The translations under genes were made by a program, and so were the position numbers. Shown here piece after piece: positions 9,040 to 19,100 of a stretch of DNA of 64,000 bases (position 1 is the first letter of the stretch; the number at the start of each line of letters is the position of its first letter). Under the pieces are notes generated by a model, which was not told the origin of the DNA, searched no databases, and saw nothing but the letters and a program-made list of their open reading frames with translations. Origin of the DNA: Bordetella parapertussis (GTDB lineage Bacteria; Pseudomonadota; Gammaproteobacteria; Burkholderiales; SG8-41); the NCBI GenBank assembly GCA_945906815.1, contig CAMDRT010000022.1, positions 1-64,000 of the forward strand. Reading direction: 5' to 3'.

Positions 9040-9915
9040 GTGGCTGCCGTTCGGACCACGTTTTTAAACCGCTCGCTGGTGCGTGGCCTGCTGGCGATTC
9101 TGCTATTCCTAGTGTTGTGGGAGATTGGCGCGCGCTCGAGGCAATGGCTGGGGCTCGACGCTTTTGAATGGCTGCGCGGATTTCTCGGCATGTTTGGCTG
9201 GACCAAAAAATATCTGCCGTGGATAGGTGCCGTGCCCGCGCCGATAGAGGTTATTGAGTCGTGGGGCACGGTATTCACCGACGCCAGCTACTGGGCAAGC
9301 TGGTACATGAGTTTCTTCCGCGTCATCGCGGGGTTTCTGGCAGCGATGATTATCGGCATTCCGTTCGGCTTGCTGCTGGCGGTCAGTCGCACGGCGCACG
9401 GTATCGGGTTTCCTGTGTTTGAAGTGCTGCGTCCGATCCCGCCGCTGGCCTGGGTGCCGGCGTCGATCATATTCTGGCCCACGCAGGAGCTATCGATTAC
9501 TTTCGTGACTTTTTTGGGGGCGTTTTACACCATCGTGATTAACGTGGTGGGTGGCGCAAAATCCATAGACGTGCGCTACTTCCAGGCGGCGCAAAGCATG
9601 GGATCGTCAAGCTGGGATATCTTTCGCCGCATAATTTTGCCCGGTACCCTGCCGTCGATCATGGTTGGTTCCGCGGTGGGAATGGGCATTACCTGGGAAG
9701 TGGTGGTGGCGGCGGAAATGATCTCCGGCGGTGGCAGCCAGTCCGGCGGCACGCGCGGTGGCGGCCTCGGGTTTTTCATCTGGAATTCCTACGTCGGTGG
9801 CTCCTATGAGCAGATCGTGGTCGGCATGATCAGCATAGGCATCGCCGGATTCATCTCCAGCGAGTTATTGCGTGCCCTCGGCCACCGGGTGACGCCGTGG
9901 CTGCGTCTGCGATAG
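9040..9915 (+). CDS. NitT/TauT-type ABC transporter permease 2
   Basis: A 291-residue inner-membrane permease of the SsuC/TauC family without extra domains. The BPD_transp_1 core shows PVFEVLRPIPPLAWVP and the EAA loop QAAQSMGSSSWDIFRRIILP. The start is GTG 9040, two bases after the previous stop. It presumably pairs with the CAP_ED-permease as a heterodimeric channel, explaining why each permease has its own ATPase. Confidence 0.9.
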   Translation: MAAVRTTFLNRSLVRGLLAILLFLVLWEIGARSRQWLGLDAFEWLRGFLGMFGWTKKYLPWIGAVPAPIEVIESWGTVFTDASYWASWYMSFFRVIAGFLAAMIIGIPFGLLLAVSRTAHGIGFPVFEVLRPIPPLAWVPASIIFWPTQELSITFVTFLGAFYTIVINVVGGAKSIDVRYFQAAQSMGSSSWDIFRRIILPGTLPSIMVGSAVGMGITWEVVVAAEMISGGGSQSGGTRGGGLGFFIWNSYVGGSYEQIVVGMISIGIAGFISSELLRALGHRVTPWLRLR

Positions 9916-9923
9916 GAAATCCC

Positions 9924-10796
9924 ATGACGCAAACCGATATCGGCAAACCCGTGATCAAAGCCGGCGAAGTAATCGTATCGAACGTCAGCAAGAGTTACGG
10001 TGTCGCGCAAGCCGCCAAGGAAGTGGTGCATGACTGTTCGTTCACCATCGAGCGCGCCAAGCTCACGGTGATGATCGGCCCCTCGGGTTGCGGCAAGAGC
10101 ACTTTGATACGTCTACTGGCGGGGTTTGAATCGCCGACATCGGGAACGGTGACCATCAACGGTGCGCCGGTGAACGGGCCGAGCTGGGATCGCCTGGTGT
10201 TGTTTCAGGAAACCGCGCTGTTTCCGTGGATGACCACTTACGACAACATCCTTTACGGCCCGCGCGCGCGGGGAAAAGTGACCCAGCAAACACTGGATCT
10301 TGCCGAGTTTTTGCTGAACAAAGTGGGCTTGCAGGATTTTCGTAAAAAGTATCCCACGCAGCTTTCCGGCGGCATGCAACGGCGCGCCGAACTCGCGCGC
10401 GCGATGATTAATAACCCCTCGGTCATGATACTGGACGAGCCATTTCGCGGGCTTGATGCCATGACCAAGCAGTTGATGTGGGAGTATTACTCGGCGTTGT
10501 ATGAGGAAAACCGCCGCACCAATTTCTTCATCACCACTGACATCGACGAAGCGATTTTTCTCGCGGATCGCCTACTCATCATGTCCAATATTCCGACCCA
10601 GGTACGCGCGGTGCTGGAAGTCGATTTGCCACGGCCGCGCAAGCTCCTCGATATTGTGGAAAACGACCGCGCCAACCAGATCAAGATGGAAGCGCTTTCC
10701 ATTTTGCATGAGGAGGCGATGAAATCCTTTTCACGCGGCAGCAAGGCGGCCGCGGATTTCGTCGAAGCGTATTCAAAACGTGTGACGAAAAGCTGA
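9924..10796 (+). CDS. NitT/TauT-type ABC transporter ATPase 2
   Basis: A 290-residue nucleotide-binding subunit with Walker A GPSGCGKST, signature LSGGMQRRAEL and Walker B VMILDEP. The switch region reads ITTDIDEA rather than ITHDIDEA, so the expected switch His is Thr. ATG 9924 follows AGGAAAT. Combined with the altered signature of ATPase 1, the two subunits may be functionally asymmetric: each lacks a different canonical element. Confidence 0.9.
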   Translation: MTQTDIGKPVIKAGEVIVSNVSKSYGVAQAAKEVVHDCSFTIERAKLTVMIGPSGCGKSTLIRLLAGFESPTSGTVTINGAPVNGPSWDRLVLFQETALFPWMTTYDNILYGPRARGKVTQQTLDLAEFLLNKVGLQDFRKKYPTQLSGGMQRRAELARAMINNPSVMILDEPFRGLDAMTKQLMWEYYSALYEENRRTNFFITTDIDEAIFLADRLLIMSNIPTQVRAVLEVDLPRPRKLLDIVENDRANQIKMEALSILHEEAMKSFSRGSKAAADFVEAYSKRVTKS

Positions 10797-10802
10797 CCTC
10801 GC

Positions 10803-11003
10803 GTGGATGGCATGGACTGGCTGTTTACGCGACCTGCGGTCATCACGCTGGCCGTGATCGGTGCGGCGGTATCGACGCTGGCCCCGGTGTTGCGGAGCAA
10901 AGGCTGGTTGTCGGAGCGCCGTGCGGACCAGATCAACAGGGCGGGATATGTATTCATGGGCATCAGCATGTTGTGTTTTATTGTCGCAGGCTATCGCAGC
11001 TAA
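10803..11003 (+). CDS. Small two-helix membrane protein
   Basis: A 66-residue protein of unknown function with two hydrophobic helices (ITLAVIGAAVSTLAPVL and GYVFMGISMLCFIVAGY) separated by a basic loop. GTG 10803 or ATG 10812 may start it. It follows the importer with six bases between and precedes folD, so it is probably co-transcribed; a role as an accessory subunit is only positional inference. Confidence 0.6.
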   Translation: MDGMDWLFTRPAVITLAVIGAAVSTLAPVLRSKGWLSERRADQINRAGYVFMGISMLCFIVAGYRS

Positions 11004-11015
11004 CGAGGGATTATC

Positions 11016-11903
11016 ATGACGGCCAAGGTGATTGATGGAAATGCCGTGGCTAGCCACGTGCGCGGACAATGGAAGCATCGTGTCGATGCGCTCAAGTCGG
11101 CGGGCATTACGCCGGGGCTGGCGATGATTATTGTCGGCGATAATCCCGCCTCGCGTATCTATGTGCGCAACAAGATGAAGGCCTGCACCGAAGTGGGGCT
11201 GCATTCTGAAACGCATGCGTTATCCGTGACCGCGGCACAGACCGAAATCGTCGCCCGTATTCGCGCTCTGAATAATGATCCAGCGATACACGGCATTCTG
11301 GTGCAATTACCATTGCCCCTCCATCTAGACGCGAAAAAATTGCTGAATGAAATCGCGCTGCACAAGGATGTGGACGGATTTCACTTGTATAACGTCGGCG
11401 GCCTAGTTGTGGGGGATAACAATATTTTCCCTCCCTGTACGCCGTATGGCGTGCAGTGTCTGCTCGAGTACGAAAATATTCCCATTGAAGGGCAGAACGT
11501 GGTGGTGGTGGGCGCGAGCAACATCGTCGGCAAGCCTATGGCGCTGATGCTGATGGCGAAGGAAGCCACCGTGTCTATCTGCCACATCAAAACGCGCGAT
11601 CTTGCACAGTACACCATACTTGCCGACATTCTGGTGGTGGCGGCCGGTCGTCCGGGATTGATTTCAGCGCCGATGGTCAAACGCGGCGCGGTGGTGATTG
11701 ACGTGGGCATCAATCGGTTGCCGGACGGGCGGCTGGCGGGCGATGTCGATTTCGACAGCGTCAAGGAAAAGGCGTCCTACATTACGCCGGTGCCGGGTGG
11801 CGTCGGTCCCATGACGGTGACCATGTTAATATGCAACACCGTTGCCGCTGCTGAACGCAGTGTTCGCAACCATGCAGCAGCCAAAATTCCCGTTCCCGTC
11901 TGA
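11016..11903 (+). CDS. folD: Methylenetetrahydrofolate dehydrogenase/cyclohydrolase
   Basis: Bifunctional cytosolic FolD (295 residues) interconverting methylene-, methenyl- and formyl-tetrahydrofolate. Family motifs are present: YVRNKMKACTEVG with the catalytic Lys, GILVQLPLP, KDVDGFH, CTPYGV, the NADP-binding GASNIVGKP and TPVPGGVGPMT. Placement beside an importer/dioxygenase cluster, a decayed second folD and a GcvT-like remnant suggests an accessory, pathway-linked copy rather than the housekeeping one. A C1-releasing step such as aromatic O-demethylation is one possible use. Confidence 0.93.
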   Translation: MTAKVIDGNAVASHVRGQWKHRVDALKSAGITPGLAMIIVGDNPASRIYVRNKMKACTEVGLHSETHALSVTAAQTEIVARIRALNNDPAIHGILVQLPLPLHLDAKKLLNEIALHKDVDGFHLYNVGGLVVGDNNIFPPCTPYGVQCLLEYENIPIEGQNVVVVGASNIVGKPMALMLMAKEATVSICHIKTRDLAQYTILADILVVAAGRPGLISAPMVKRGAVVIDVGINRLPDGRLAGDVDFDSVKEKASYITPVPGGVGPMTVTMLICNTVAAAERSVRNHAAAKIPVPV

Positions 11904-11925
11904 ATCCATTTTTTAAACCACGACC

Positions 11926-12189
11926 GCCCGAATACTCGACGGTCAAGCGCTTGCACATCAGGTCTATGTTCAGCTCAAAACCCGCGTCGCGGCACTCGTA
12001 AGCTGCTGCGTGACGCCGGGGCTGCTGTCGCGGATCGTGCAGTTGCCGCTGTCGAAGTATTTTGATGCCGCACGGATACTGCAATCTATCGCGGGCGAAA
12101 AAGACGTGGACTGATTCAACTGGCGCAAACTCGGCGCGCTGGTGGACAAGCAGCCCGATTTGGTGCCCTGCACGGCAATGGCCGCATGA
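11926..12189 (+). pseudogene. Decayed second folD
   Basis: In one frame this stretch reads ILDGQALAHQV, VAAL...VTPGL, then IVQLPLSKYFDAARILQSI, EKDVD-stop-F and LVPCTA, recognisable FolD segments in the right order. About 50 residues are missing between VTPGL and IVQLPL, and the Gly of DVDGF has become TGA (12112-12114). It directly follows intact folD but is clearly divergent from it, so it is an old paralogue or a transferred remnant rather than a recent tandem copy. Confidence 0.8.
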
Positions 12190-12430
12190 TCGACGGCGCG
12201 ATGAGTCAACGTGACCTCGAAGCCGCGTGCAACTTCATGCGCATGCGCAAGATCGTCGCGGCGCCCGGTGAATAGGGCATAGTGATCCGAGGCGAAGCAC
12301 CATACCGTCGTGTCGTTCAGAACCGTGCCATCCTCACGCAGCATCAGTGTGTCGGTGATCCGTCCCGGCACCAGCCGCGCGATATCGAACATCGCCACGC
12401 CGCGTTCTAGAAAATAGCCGTTGAGCGCCG
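12150..12430 (-). pseudogene. Remnant of a GcvT-like folate-dependent aminomethyl/methyltransferase
   Basis: On the minus strand, directly after the tauE stop, one frame encodes MFDIARLVPGRITDTLML, DGTVLNDTTVW and AAIAVQGTKS, matching the FD(I/L)S, PGRV.YTLM..DGGV..D and LAVQGP blocks of GcvT/DMGDH/LigM proteins. The segment that should lie between the first two blocks is missing and there is no proper start, so only a fragment remains. Its 3' end overlaps the folD remnant on the other strand around 12160-12185. Confidence 0.65.
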
Positions 12431-13192
12431 TCACGACTTTTCCATCAGGCGCATGATCAGGAAACCACCGACAGCGATGCAAAGTAACGCGATAAACTTG
12501 CGTAAAGTATCGGCGTTGACCGTATGCGCAATGCGCGCGCCGGCGTAGACACCGGCAATTTCCAGCAGACTGACGCCGGCGGCGACGCCAAAGTCGATGT
12601 GGCCGAAACGCAGATTTCCCAGGGTACCGGACGCCGCCGCGATTATTTGAATGACCTGGCTGGTGCCGATGGAGGTCAGCGTGGGAAAGCCGAGCAACAC
12701 CATCAGCGGTACTGACAGCGCAGGGCCGCCGACGCCGGCCAACCCAGAACCGAAACCCGCCGTTGCACCGACCCCGGCGAGCAGCGCGCGTTGCGCGGCG
12801 GGATGGTGATGCCAGGCAGCATCGCCCAGGCCCCGCCACGAGGTGAGCGTGTAGATACCGACAAAAATGATAATACCCGCCAGCACATAGTCCAACGCCT
12901 TGGCGGACGTGTGTGCGTTGGCCCATGCGCCGAGGAAGGCGAACAGCAGCGCACCCGCACACACCGGCATAGTGATACGCCAATCGATGCTGCCGCGGCG
13001 CTGGAACATCGCAGTGCCGGTCATGCCGGTAAAAATAAAGGTGAACAGCGCCGTGGCCATCGCTTCGTGGATGCCGAGGCCCGCAAACGCTGTCAGTGCC
13101 GGGATCAGCAAAATACCGCCGATACCCACCGCGCCGATCAGTGTGCCGACGCCGAATGCAGTGACCGCCAGCCAGACGAAATCGGGTGTCAC
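12431..13192 (-). CDS. TauE/SafE-family sulfite/organosulfur exporter
   Basis: A 253-residue multi-helix membrane protein of the TauE/SafE (DUF81) family with duplicated motifs VGTLIGAVGIGG and GFGSGLAGVGGPALSVPL. Family members export sulfite, sulfoacetate or related anions, though many are uncharacterised. GTG 13192 overlaps the stop of the upstream CAP_ED gene (GTGA), so the two are translationally coupled. With SoxCD and a TauT-type importer nearby, sulfite export is a reasonable inference. Confidence 0.85.
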   Translation of the reverse strand: MTPDFVWLAVTAFGVGTLIGAVGIGGILLIPALTAFAGLGIHEAMATALFTFIFTGMTGTAMFQRRGSIDWRITMPVCAGALLFAFLGAWANAHTSAKALDYVLAGIIIFVGIYTLTSWRGLGDAAWHHHPAAQRALLAGVGATAGFGSGLAGVGGPALSVPLMVLLGFPTLTSIGTSQVIQIIAAASGTLGNLRFGHIDFGVAAGVSLLEIAGVYAGARIAHTVNADTLRKFIALLCIAVGGFLIMRLMEKS

Positions 13193-13644
13193 CCCGATGC
13201 GAACGCCGTCAGGTTGCCAGTAATCAGCTCGTTCAATCGCGTCATCACGCGGTAGCCGAGCGAGTGGTCGTGATCCATCAGGAACAGCAATTGCTCGCCG
13301 TTGATGGCGAGTACACTGCACAGGGTAATGGCCTGCGCGGTGGCGATGCGCTTGCGCGCGTTTCTCACCAGCGCGGCCCAGCCGAATACTTCGCCATGAC
13401 GCAGTATCTGACCGCCGTGCGTCTGCCGGTTGCCCAGTCCGATAGTGAAACGCACCATACCATCGATCAGCACATAGAAATCGGCGGCCGGCTCCGCAAG
13501 ACCGTAAATCTGGCTGCCCTGTGGATACTCTGCAATGCGCGAGACGCGCGCTACCTGCGCGCGCTGTGCCGCCGGCAGTTCGGAGAAAAACGCGGTGTTG
13601 GCGATGATTCCCGCGCGGTCGGCGTCAGCCACTCCCGAGTCCAT
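13189..13644 (-). CDS. Stand-alone cyclic-nucleotide-binding-fold protein
   Basis: A 151-residue CAP_ED domain without a DNA-binding domain. It has FFSELPAAQRAQVA, DFYVLIDGMVRF, GEVFGWAALV and ATAQA, and ends with a helical C-terminus. The Glu of the canonical FGE cNMP motif is Trp, exactly as in the CAP_ED domain fused to the permease at 6885. It lies between panB (32 bases upstream) and tauE, which it overlaps by GTGA, so it probably controls or associates with the exporter. ATG 13644 is preferred; TTG 13665 is also possible. Confidence 0.8.
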   Translation of the reverse strand: MDSGVADADRAGIIANTAFFSELPAAQRAQVARVSRIAEYPQGSQIYGLAEPAADFYVLIDGMVRFTIGLGNRQTHGGQILRHGEVFGWAALVRNARKRIATAQAITLCSVLAINGEQLLFLMDHDHSLGYRVMTRLNELITGNLTAFASG

Positions 13645-13676
13645 GTCATTTGCCTGTGCAACCAACGGCAGCGGCG

Positions 13677-14552
13677 TTACTTCTTCTTCCAGCTCACGAG
13701 GTCGCGGAATTTCTGCAACTCATTCTCCGCCATGAACACGGTGTGCTCCGGGCCGGGATAGCCGCGCGCGCGCACGTCGTCACGATAATCGGATAGACCT
13801 TTTTCAATTAACGGCACCAGGTCGCAATAGATTTTTGAATGGCGCGGTACGTGTTTTTCGTAGAGATGGAACAGGTCGGAGCCGATGATATGCACGCCAT
13901 GCGCACGATTGCCCGCGCCCAGACTTATCACTGGCACTGGCAGCGTTTCGGCGAGGTATTCGCAAACTTCGGACGTGGTGACTTCGCACATGATCGAAAA
14001 ACACCCCGCATCGACCATTGCCCAGGCGTCATCGACGAGTTCCTTCGCGCGATCGGCAGTCTTGCCTTGTGCGAAAAATCCACCGAGTTGCGGCATACGC
14101 ATCGGCGTAATGCCGATATGGCCCTGTACCGGAATGCCGGCCTTGACGATGGCGCCGATGAACTTGGCGTGATGCTGATTGCCTTCGCACTTCATGACTT
14201 CGGCGCCGGCCTGCGAAACGTATTTCGCCGCATTCTCCACCGCCTGTTGCTCGGACAAGTGAAAACTCATGTACGGCATATCGACCATGCGCAGGCCGTA
14301 TTGCGATCCGCGTTTGACAGCCTGCGCCATGAACATGACTTCCTCGAACGACACCGAGGTCGTCGATTCATGACCGAACAGCACCATGCCGCCGGTGTCA
14401 GACACGCACAAAATGTCGATACCGACGCGGTCGGCGACGATCGCGGTTTCGTAGTCGTACACCGCCAGTTGCACAATCGGCTCGCCCTTTTTCATTTTAT
14501 CGACGAGCATCGGTATGGTTACTTTTCTGCGCTTTGCTGCTGCTTCCGCCAT
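13677..14552 (-). CDS. PanB-family ketopantoate hydroxymethyltransferase homologue
   Basis: A 291-residue TIM-barrel protein of the 3-methyl-2-oxobutanoate hydroxymethyltransferase family, which uses methylene-tetrahydrofolate. Recognisable blocks are LAVYDYETA, VSDTGGMVLFGHEST (metal-binding Asp), MKCEG, GHIGITP, LGGFFAQGKT and VISLGAGN. The sequence differs from housekeeping PanB in several loops, and panC is absent, so a catabolic hydroxymethyltransferase or lyase role is possible. It is first in a unit with the CAP_ED and tauE genes. Confidence 0.8.
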   Translation of the reverse strand: MAEAAAKRRKVTIPMLVDKMKKGEPIVQLAVYDYETAIVADRVGIDILCVSDTGGMVLFGHESTTSVSFEEVMFMAQAVKRGSQYGLRMVDMPYMSFHLSEQQAVENAAKYVSQAGAEVMKCEGNQHHAKFIGAIVKAGIPVQGHIGITPMRMPQLGGFFAQGKTADRAKELVDDAWAMVDAGCFSIMCEVTTSEVCEYLAETLPVPVISLGAGNRAHGVHIIGSDLFHLYEKHVPRHSKIYCDLVPLIEKGLSDYRDDVRARGYPGPEHTVFMAENELQKFRDLVSWKKK

Positions 14553-14626
14553 TTCAGTCTCCCGGGTAAATAGTCAAAGCAAACACCTTAGTAAAGCAAA
14601 GTCCGCGCCACGAGAGGATTTAAAAA

Positions 14627-14650
14627 AAATATATTAAAAACAAATGCTTA
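14627..14650 (+). repeat. AT-rich intergenic motif, copy 1
   Basis: The panB-regulator gap (14553-14679) contains ATATATTAAAAACAAATGCTT, whose core TTAAAACAAATGCTTA recurs with small changes at 40319-40335 and, inverted, at 52864-52907 and 57017-57060. Function is unknown; the copies sit in gene-free AT-rich spots in an otherwise GC-rich window. Confidence 0.4.
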
Positions 14651-14679
14651 TTATATTTCTGTCAATGGCATATGTTTCA

Positions 14680-16122
14680 TTAAGAAACGTGGTCCTGTTT
14701 CACTTCGGCATCGGTTGCTACAGCGAGACGCTTCAGGCCCCAGCGATTACGCCGTACCCACAACGCCTTGCGTCCCATGCCGAGCAGACGCGCCAGTTCG
14801 AACTCGCTGTATTGATGCTGATAGCGGCGCATGAAGGCTTCGATATAGCGCTCAACCGTCAGCGTGCCTTCGATCGACTCGTTCAAAAACGCATCGGCGG
14901 TGGCTGCGCGGGTACCGCCCGCCGATGGTGCCTCGGCGATATCGTGACAGCACAAGGTGTCGCCGTCGGCAAGGATCACCGCGCGCTCGATCATATTTTC
15001 GAGCTCGCGCACATTGCCCGGCCAGGGGTAGCGGTGCAAATACACGCGGCATTCCGCGTTCAACTTTTTAATCTGTTTGCCGAGCCTGCGGCTGTGCGTT
15101 TGCAGAAAATGCTCGGCCAGCGCGTCGATATCCGCGCCGCGTTCGCGCAGCGGCGGCACCGTAACGCCGACCACGTTGAGCCGATAGTAGAGATCGGCGC
15201 GAAAGCGGCCATTTTCCATCGCGCTTTTCAGATTCTGATTGCTGGCGGCCAGAAAGCGCACATCGGTGTCGAATACATGCTTGGAGCCGAGCGGACGTAC
15301 TTGCCGGTCCTGAATCACGCGGAGCAGCTTCACTTGGAGTGCCGGTGCGAGATCGGAAATTTCGTCCAGGAGCAAAGTGCCGCCGTGCGCCTCGCGGATC
15401 AATCCTTCGCTCGCCGATACCGCACCGGTGTAAGCGCCCTTGACGTGACCGAACAGTTCCGATTCGAGCAGTTCCGACGGAATCGCGCCGCAGTTGATCG
15501 GCACGAAGGGGCCGTGCGCGCGCGTGCTGGCGGCGTGGATGGCCTGCGCCACCAGTTCCTTGCCAGTGCCGCTTTCGCCTTCTATCAACACATTGGCGTC
15601 CGAGGCGGCGACTTTTTTAATCAGTGCCAGCACGCGTTGAATGCCGGGCGAGTCGCCGATGATGCGGTTATCCAGCCGGTGCGCATTGACCGTGCGCTTG
15701 AGTAGCGCGTTCTCGCGCCGGATGCGGCGCTCGTCCAATGCGCGCCGCACCGCGTGCGTGAAGTCGTCATTGCTGAACGGCTTGATAATGTAATCGATGG
15801 CGCCGGCGCGCAGCGCCTCAATGGCGGTGTCCTGCGACGAATAGCTGGTCATCAGGATCATCGGCACGCCAGCGCCGGCTGCACCGACATCGCGAATGAT
15901 CGACAGCCCGTCGCGGTCGGGCAGACGCAAGTCAGATATCAGCAGGTCATACACTCCGGTCAGCGCGTGCCGGATGCCTTCTGCGCCGGTGATACACCAT
16001 GCGACCTGAAGTCCCATGCGCTGCAACAGCAGTTGCACCGTCTCACCAACGCCGGGATCGTCCTCGATCAGCAGTACCCGTTCATTGCGCTGCACGGCGG
16101 CGTCACGTAACAGGCTATTCAT
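14680..16122 (-). CDS. NtrC-family sigma-54-dependent response regulator
   Basis: A 480-residue regulator with three domains. The receiver has phospho-acceptor D64 ([10 protein letters not shown]) and IIKPF. The AAA+ domain has Walker A GESGTGKE, the sigma-54 loop as GAYTGA (Tyr variant of GAFTGA), Walker [10 protein letters not shown] and [10 protein letters not shown]. The C-terminus has a Fis-type helix-turn-helix ([20 protein letters not shown]). It overlaps the kinase gene by eight bases. It should activate sigma-54 promoters when phosphorylated; the PQQ dehydrogenase cluster or a lost transporter are candidate targets. Confidence 0.9.
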   Translation of the reverse strand: MNSLLRDAAVQRNERVLLIEDDPGVGETVQLLLQRMGLQVAWCITGAEGIRHALTGVYDLLISDLRLPDRDGLSIIRDVGAAGAGVPMILMTSYSSQDTAIEALRAGAIDYIIKPFSNDDFTHAVRRALDERRIRRENALLKRTVNAHRLDNRIIGDSPGIQRVLALIKKVAASDANVLIEGESGTGKELVAQAIHAASTRAHGPFVPINCGAIPSELLESELFGHVKGAYTGAVSASEGLIREAHGGTLLLDEISDLAPALQVKLLRVIQDRQVRPLGSKHVFDTDVRFLAASNQNLKSAMENGRFRADLYYRLNVVGVTVPPLRERGADIDALAEHFLQTHSRRLGKQIKKLNAECRVYLHRYPWPGNVRELENMIERAVILADGDTLCCHDIAEAPSAGGTRAATADAFLNESIEGTLTVERYIEAFMRRYQHQYSEFELARLLGMGRKALWVRRNRWGLKRLAVATDAEVKQDHVS

Positions 16123-19100
16123 GCACGGGCAGCCTGACGTAGACGCAAGCGCCGCCCGCAGCATGGTTCTCCACGCGCAGGCTGCCGCCATGCTCGATCA
16201 CGATTTCGTTGCTGATCGCAAGTCCCAGGCCCGTACCTTGTCCTGCAGGCTTGGTAGTGAAAAACGGCTCGAACACTCTCGGTAAATACCCCGGCGCGAT
16301 TCCAGGGCCGCTGTCGTGAATGGTGATTTCGACCTTGTCATCCACAAGCCGGCTGGCGATGGCGATGCAGCCTTCGCCGTTCATGGCCTGCGCGGCGTTC
16401 AGGAGAATATTGGCGAATACCTGTTCGAGTTGGTCGGCGACGGCATGCACATACAGTTGCGGCGCGGCGACATGCTCGATGCGCAAGCTGGGAAACAACG
16501 CGCGTTGCCGCGCGTTTTGCAGTGCGTTGGTAATCGGCGTATCCACGCCGGTCGGCGCGCGCTGCGTATGACCCGCGCGCGAAAATTCGTTCAGCGCGCG
16601 GGTGATGTTCAGCACGCGCTGCACGTTGGCCGCGATATTGGCGAGGCCGCGTTCCAGTGTTTCGGGCGGCAGTGGCGTGCTCGATTGCAGCAACTGCACC
16701 ATGGAATGCACGGCCGTCAGCGGATTGGCGACTTCGTGACACACGCCCGCGACCATGAATCCCAGTGAGGCGAGGCGCGCCGTCTGCGCGTCGCCGATCT
16801 CGCCTGCGGCGGCATCATGCGGCGCGCGCTCGGCCACCGGCAGATTGATGATTTTGCGGCTATGGGACGGGGCGCGCATCAGCAATAAACTATGCTGGCG
16901 AAGTTGAGCAACATTCCCGGACTCGGATAAGCACGAAGCGCCGCATAACTCGCGAAGATGGCCAGTAGCGCGATCAGCAGCCAATTGAGCCAGCGTTGTG
17001 TGTTCAGCGTCATACGGCGACTGTGGTTGCAGCCAGGGAAGTCATGGCGCGCTCATCGATCGGCAGGCACTGTACGGCGGCGAGCACTCTCAGCGCAGCG
17101 GCGATGATCCGCACCACGGTGCTGGAACCCGTCGCATCGACCATGTAAACCCTATACCACGTTCCGAAAAAGTTGCCGATTGGGTGACCCCGAAACGAAA
17201 TACTGAACAGTGTGGAAAGGTATTTTACGCCAAAAATTCGTGCTATCAGTCCATTGGTCAGCGGTACCGTGCCGAGCCACCACAAGCCCATGACCGCCGC
17301 AAACAGCACGGTGGACTAGGCGGTGGTGAGCAATGAACCTAAAACGCGGTTGGCCTCTAACACGAATGTTGCACAAACAATCCAGTCTAAAGCGTTTAGC
17401 ATAACGTGGAATTGAAATCGCGGCATTTCAGAACGACAGACGCAGCCTACTCTACCCATTGAGGCGGAGGGCGGCGGCAAGTTAGAGGGTGATTGGGAGG
17501 GGCGGGTGGTCTATTCTCGGCTGACCAGATGAGTCCGGGCTAAGGAGCGAACAGCAATTTTTCCGGCTTGGGCACAAACAAATACTTGGTCATTGTCTGC
17601 AACAACTGTTTGACGGGGCAAGAGTTCGGCAGATGCAAGATCACGCGGTCTTTGCACGGCCTGCCCTTAACGGCAATCTTGAACCACTTGGTAATTCCCG
17701 TTGAGGGCTGCGCGTTGGCCAGTTCTATATGTATGCGGCAGCGCCTGGGTACGCAACTTCTGAAGCATGGCATACGCGGCAGCATGTTCCAGCAAACGCA
17801 TAAAATTGGCCAGAAAAGTGGTGCACGATGTGCGATCTGAAGCCACTGGGATGTGATGTTTTTTGATCTTGGATGGGGTCGGTTTAGATTGTTTTTAGGT
17901 TCAAGCAGATGTATGCATGCTGTAGTGCAACATCGCCGCTACTCAAAAGCGCAGGGTTCACATTGCGTGAGTCATATCACAAATCTGTAGAAATTGCGCG
18001 GGTCAGTTGCTAGAATTGATTTTACATAGCGGCGGTGGCGCACCATAGCGCACGATAAAGGCGCCAACAACAGCCGGTAATTTTTCCCGAAAATAATTAA
18101 ATTTCACCGGAGAATTTCTCATGCGGCGATGGTCTTTCGTAGCCTCGGTAGCGGCGTGTATATCAGCAGCAGCATCCTTGCTGCTATTCGCATCGCACGC
18201 TTTTTCTCAATCCCAGCAGGATCTCATCAAAGGCAGTGCCAACACCGACAACGTGGTGAACTACGGCATGAGCTACAGCCAGCAGCGCTACAGTACGCTC
18301 ACGCAAATCAATAAGCGCAACGCGGGCAAACTGGTGCCGGTGTGGAGTTTGTCTTTGGAAAGCGAACTCGGCGAGCAGGGCCAGCCGATGGTCTACGACG
18401 GCGTGATGTATGTAGCCAACGCCAAGTTCACCGTTGCCATCGAAGCGGCAACCGGCAAGCAGTTGTGGCGCACCCCGGTAAATTTTGACCCGGCTGCGCC
18501 GCGTGTGGTGTGCTGCGGGCAATCCTATCGCGGGCCGGCGTTGTATAACGGCAAAGTGTACCGTGGCACGCTCGACGCGCACATGGTGGCGCTGGATCAG
18601 CAAACCGGCAAGGAAGTGTGGAAAACCAAAGTCGCGGAGTGGAAGGAAGGCTTTTCGATAGTCGGCGCACCGCAGATTGCCAACGGCGTGGTGATCACCG
18701 GTGTATCGGGCGCGGAATTCGGCATCCGCGGTTTCCTTGATGGCTATGACCCGGAAACCGGCAAGCGACTGTGGCGGCGTTACACCATACCCGCTGCCGG
18801 CGAGAAAGGCAGCGACACCTGGCCTAACGCCACAGCGGCTTCACGCGGCGGTGGCTCGACTTGGATTACCGGTTCCTATGATCCGCAACTGGATTTAGTA
18901 TTCTGGGGCACCGGCAATGCCGCGCCGTGGAATCCCACCTCGCGTCCGGGTGACAATCTTTACACGGCATCGGTAATCGCAGTCAGACCCAAAACCGGCG
19001 AAATCGCCTGGCACTATCAACTGGTGCCGAATGAAATGTTCGACCTGGATGCCAATTGGGAATGGATCGTTGCTGATATCCCGCACCAGGGCGCGACACG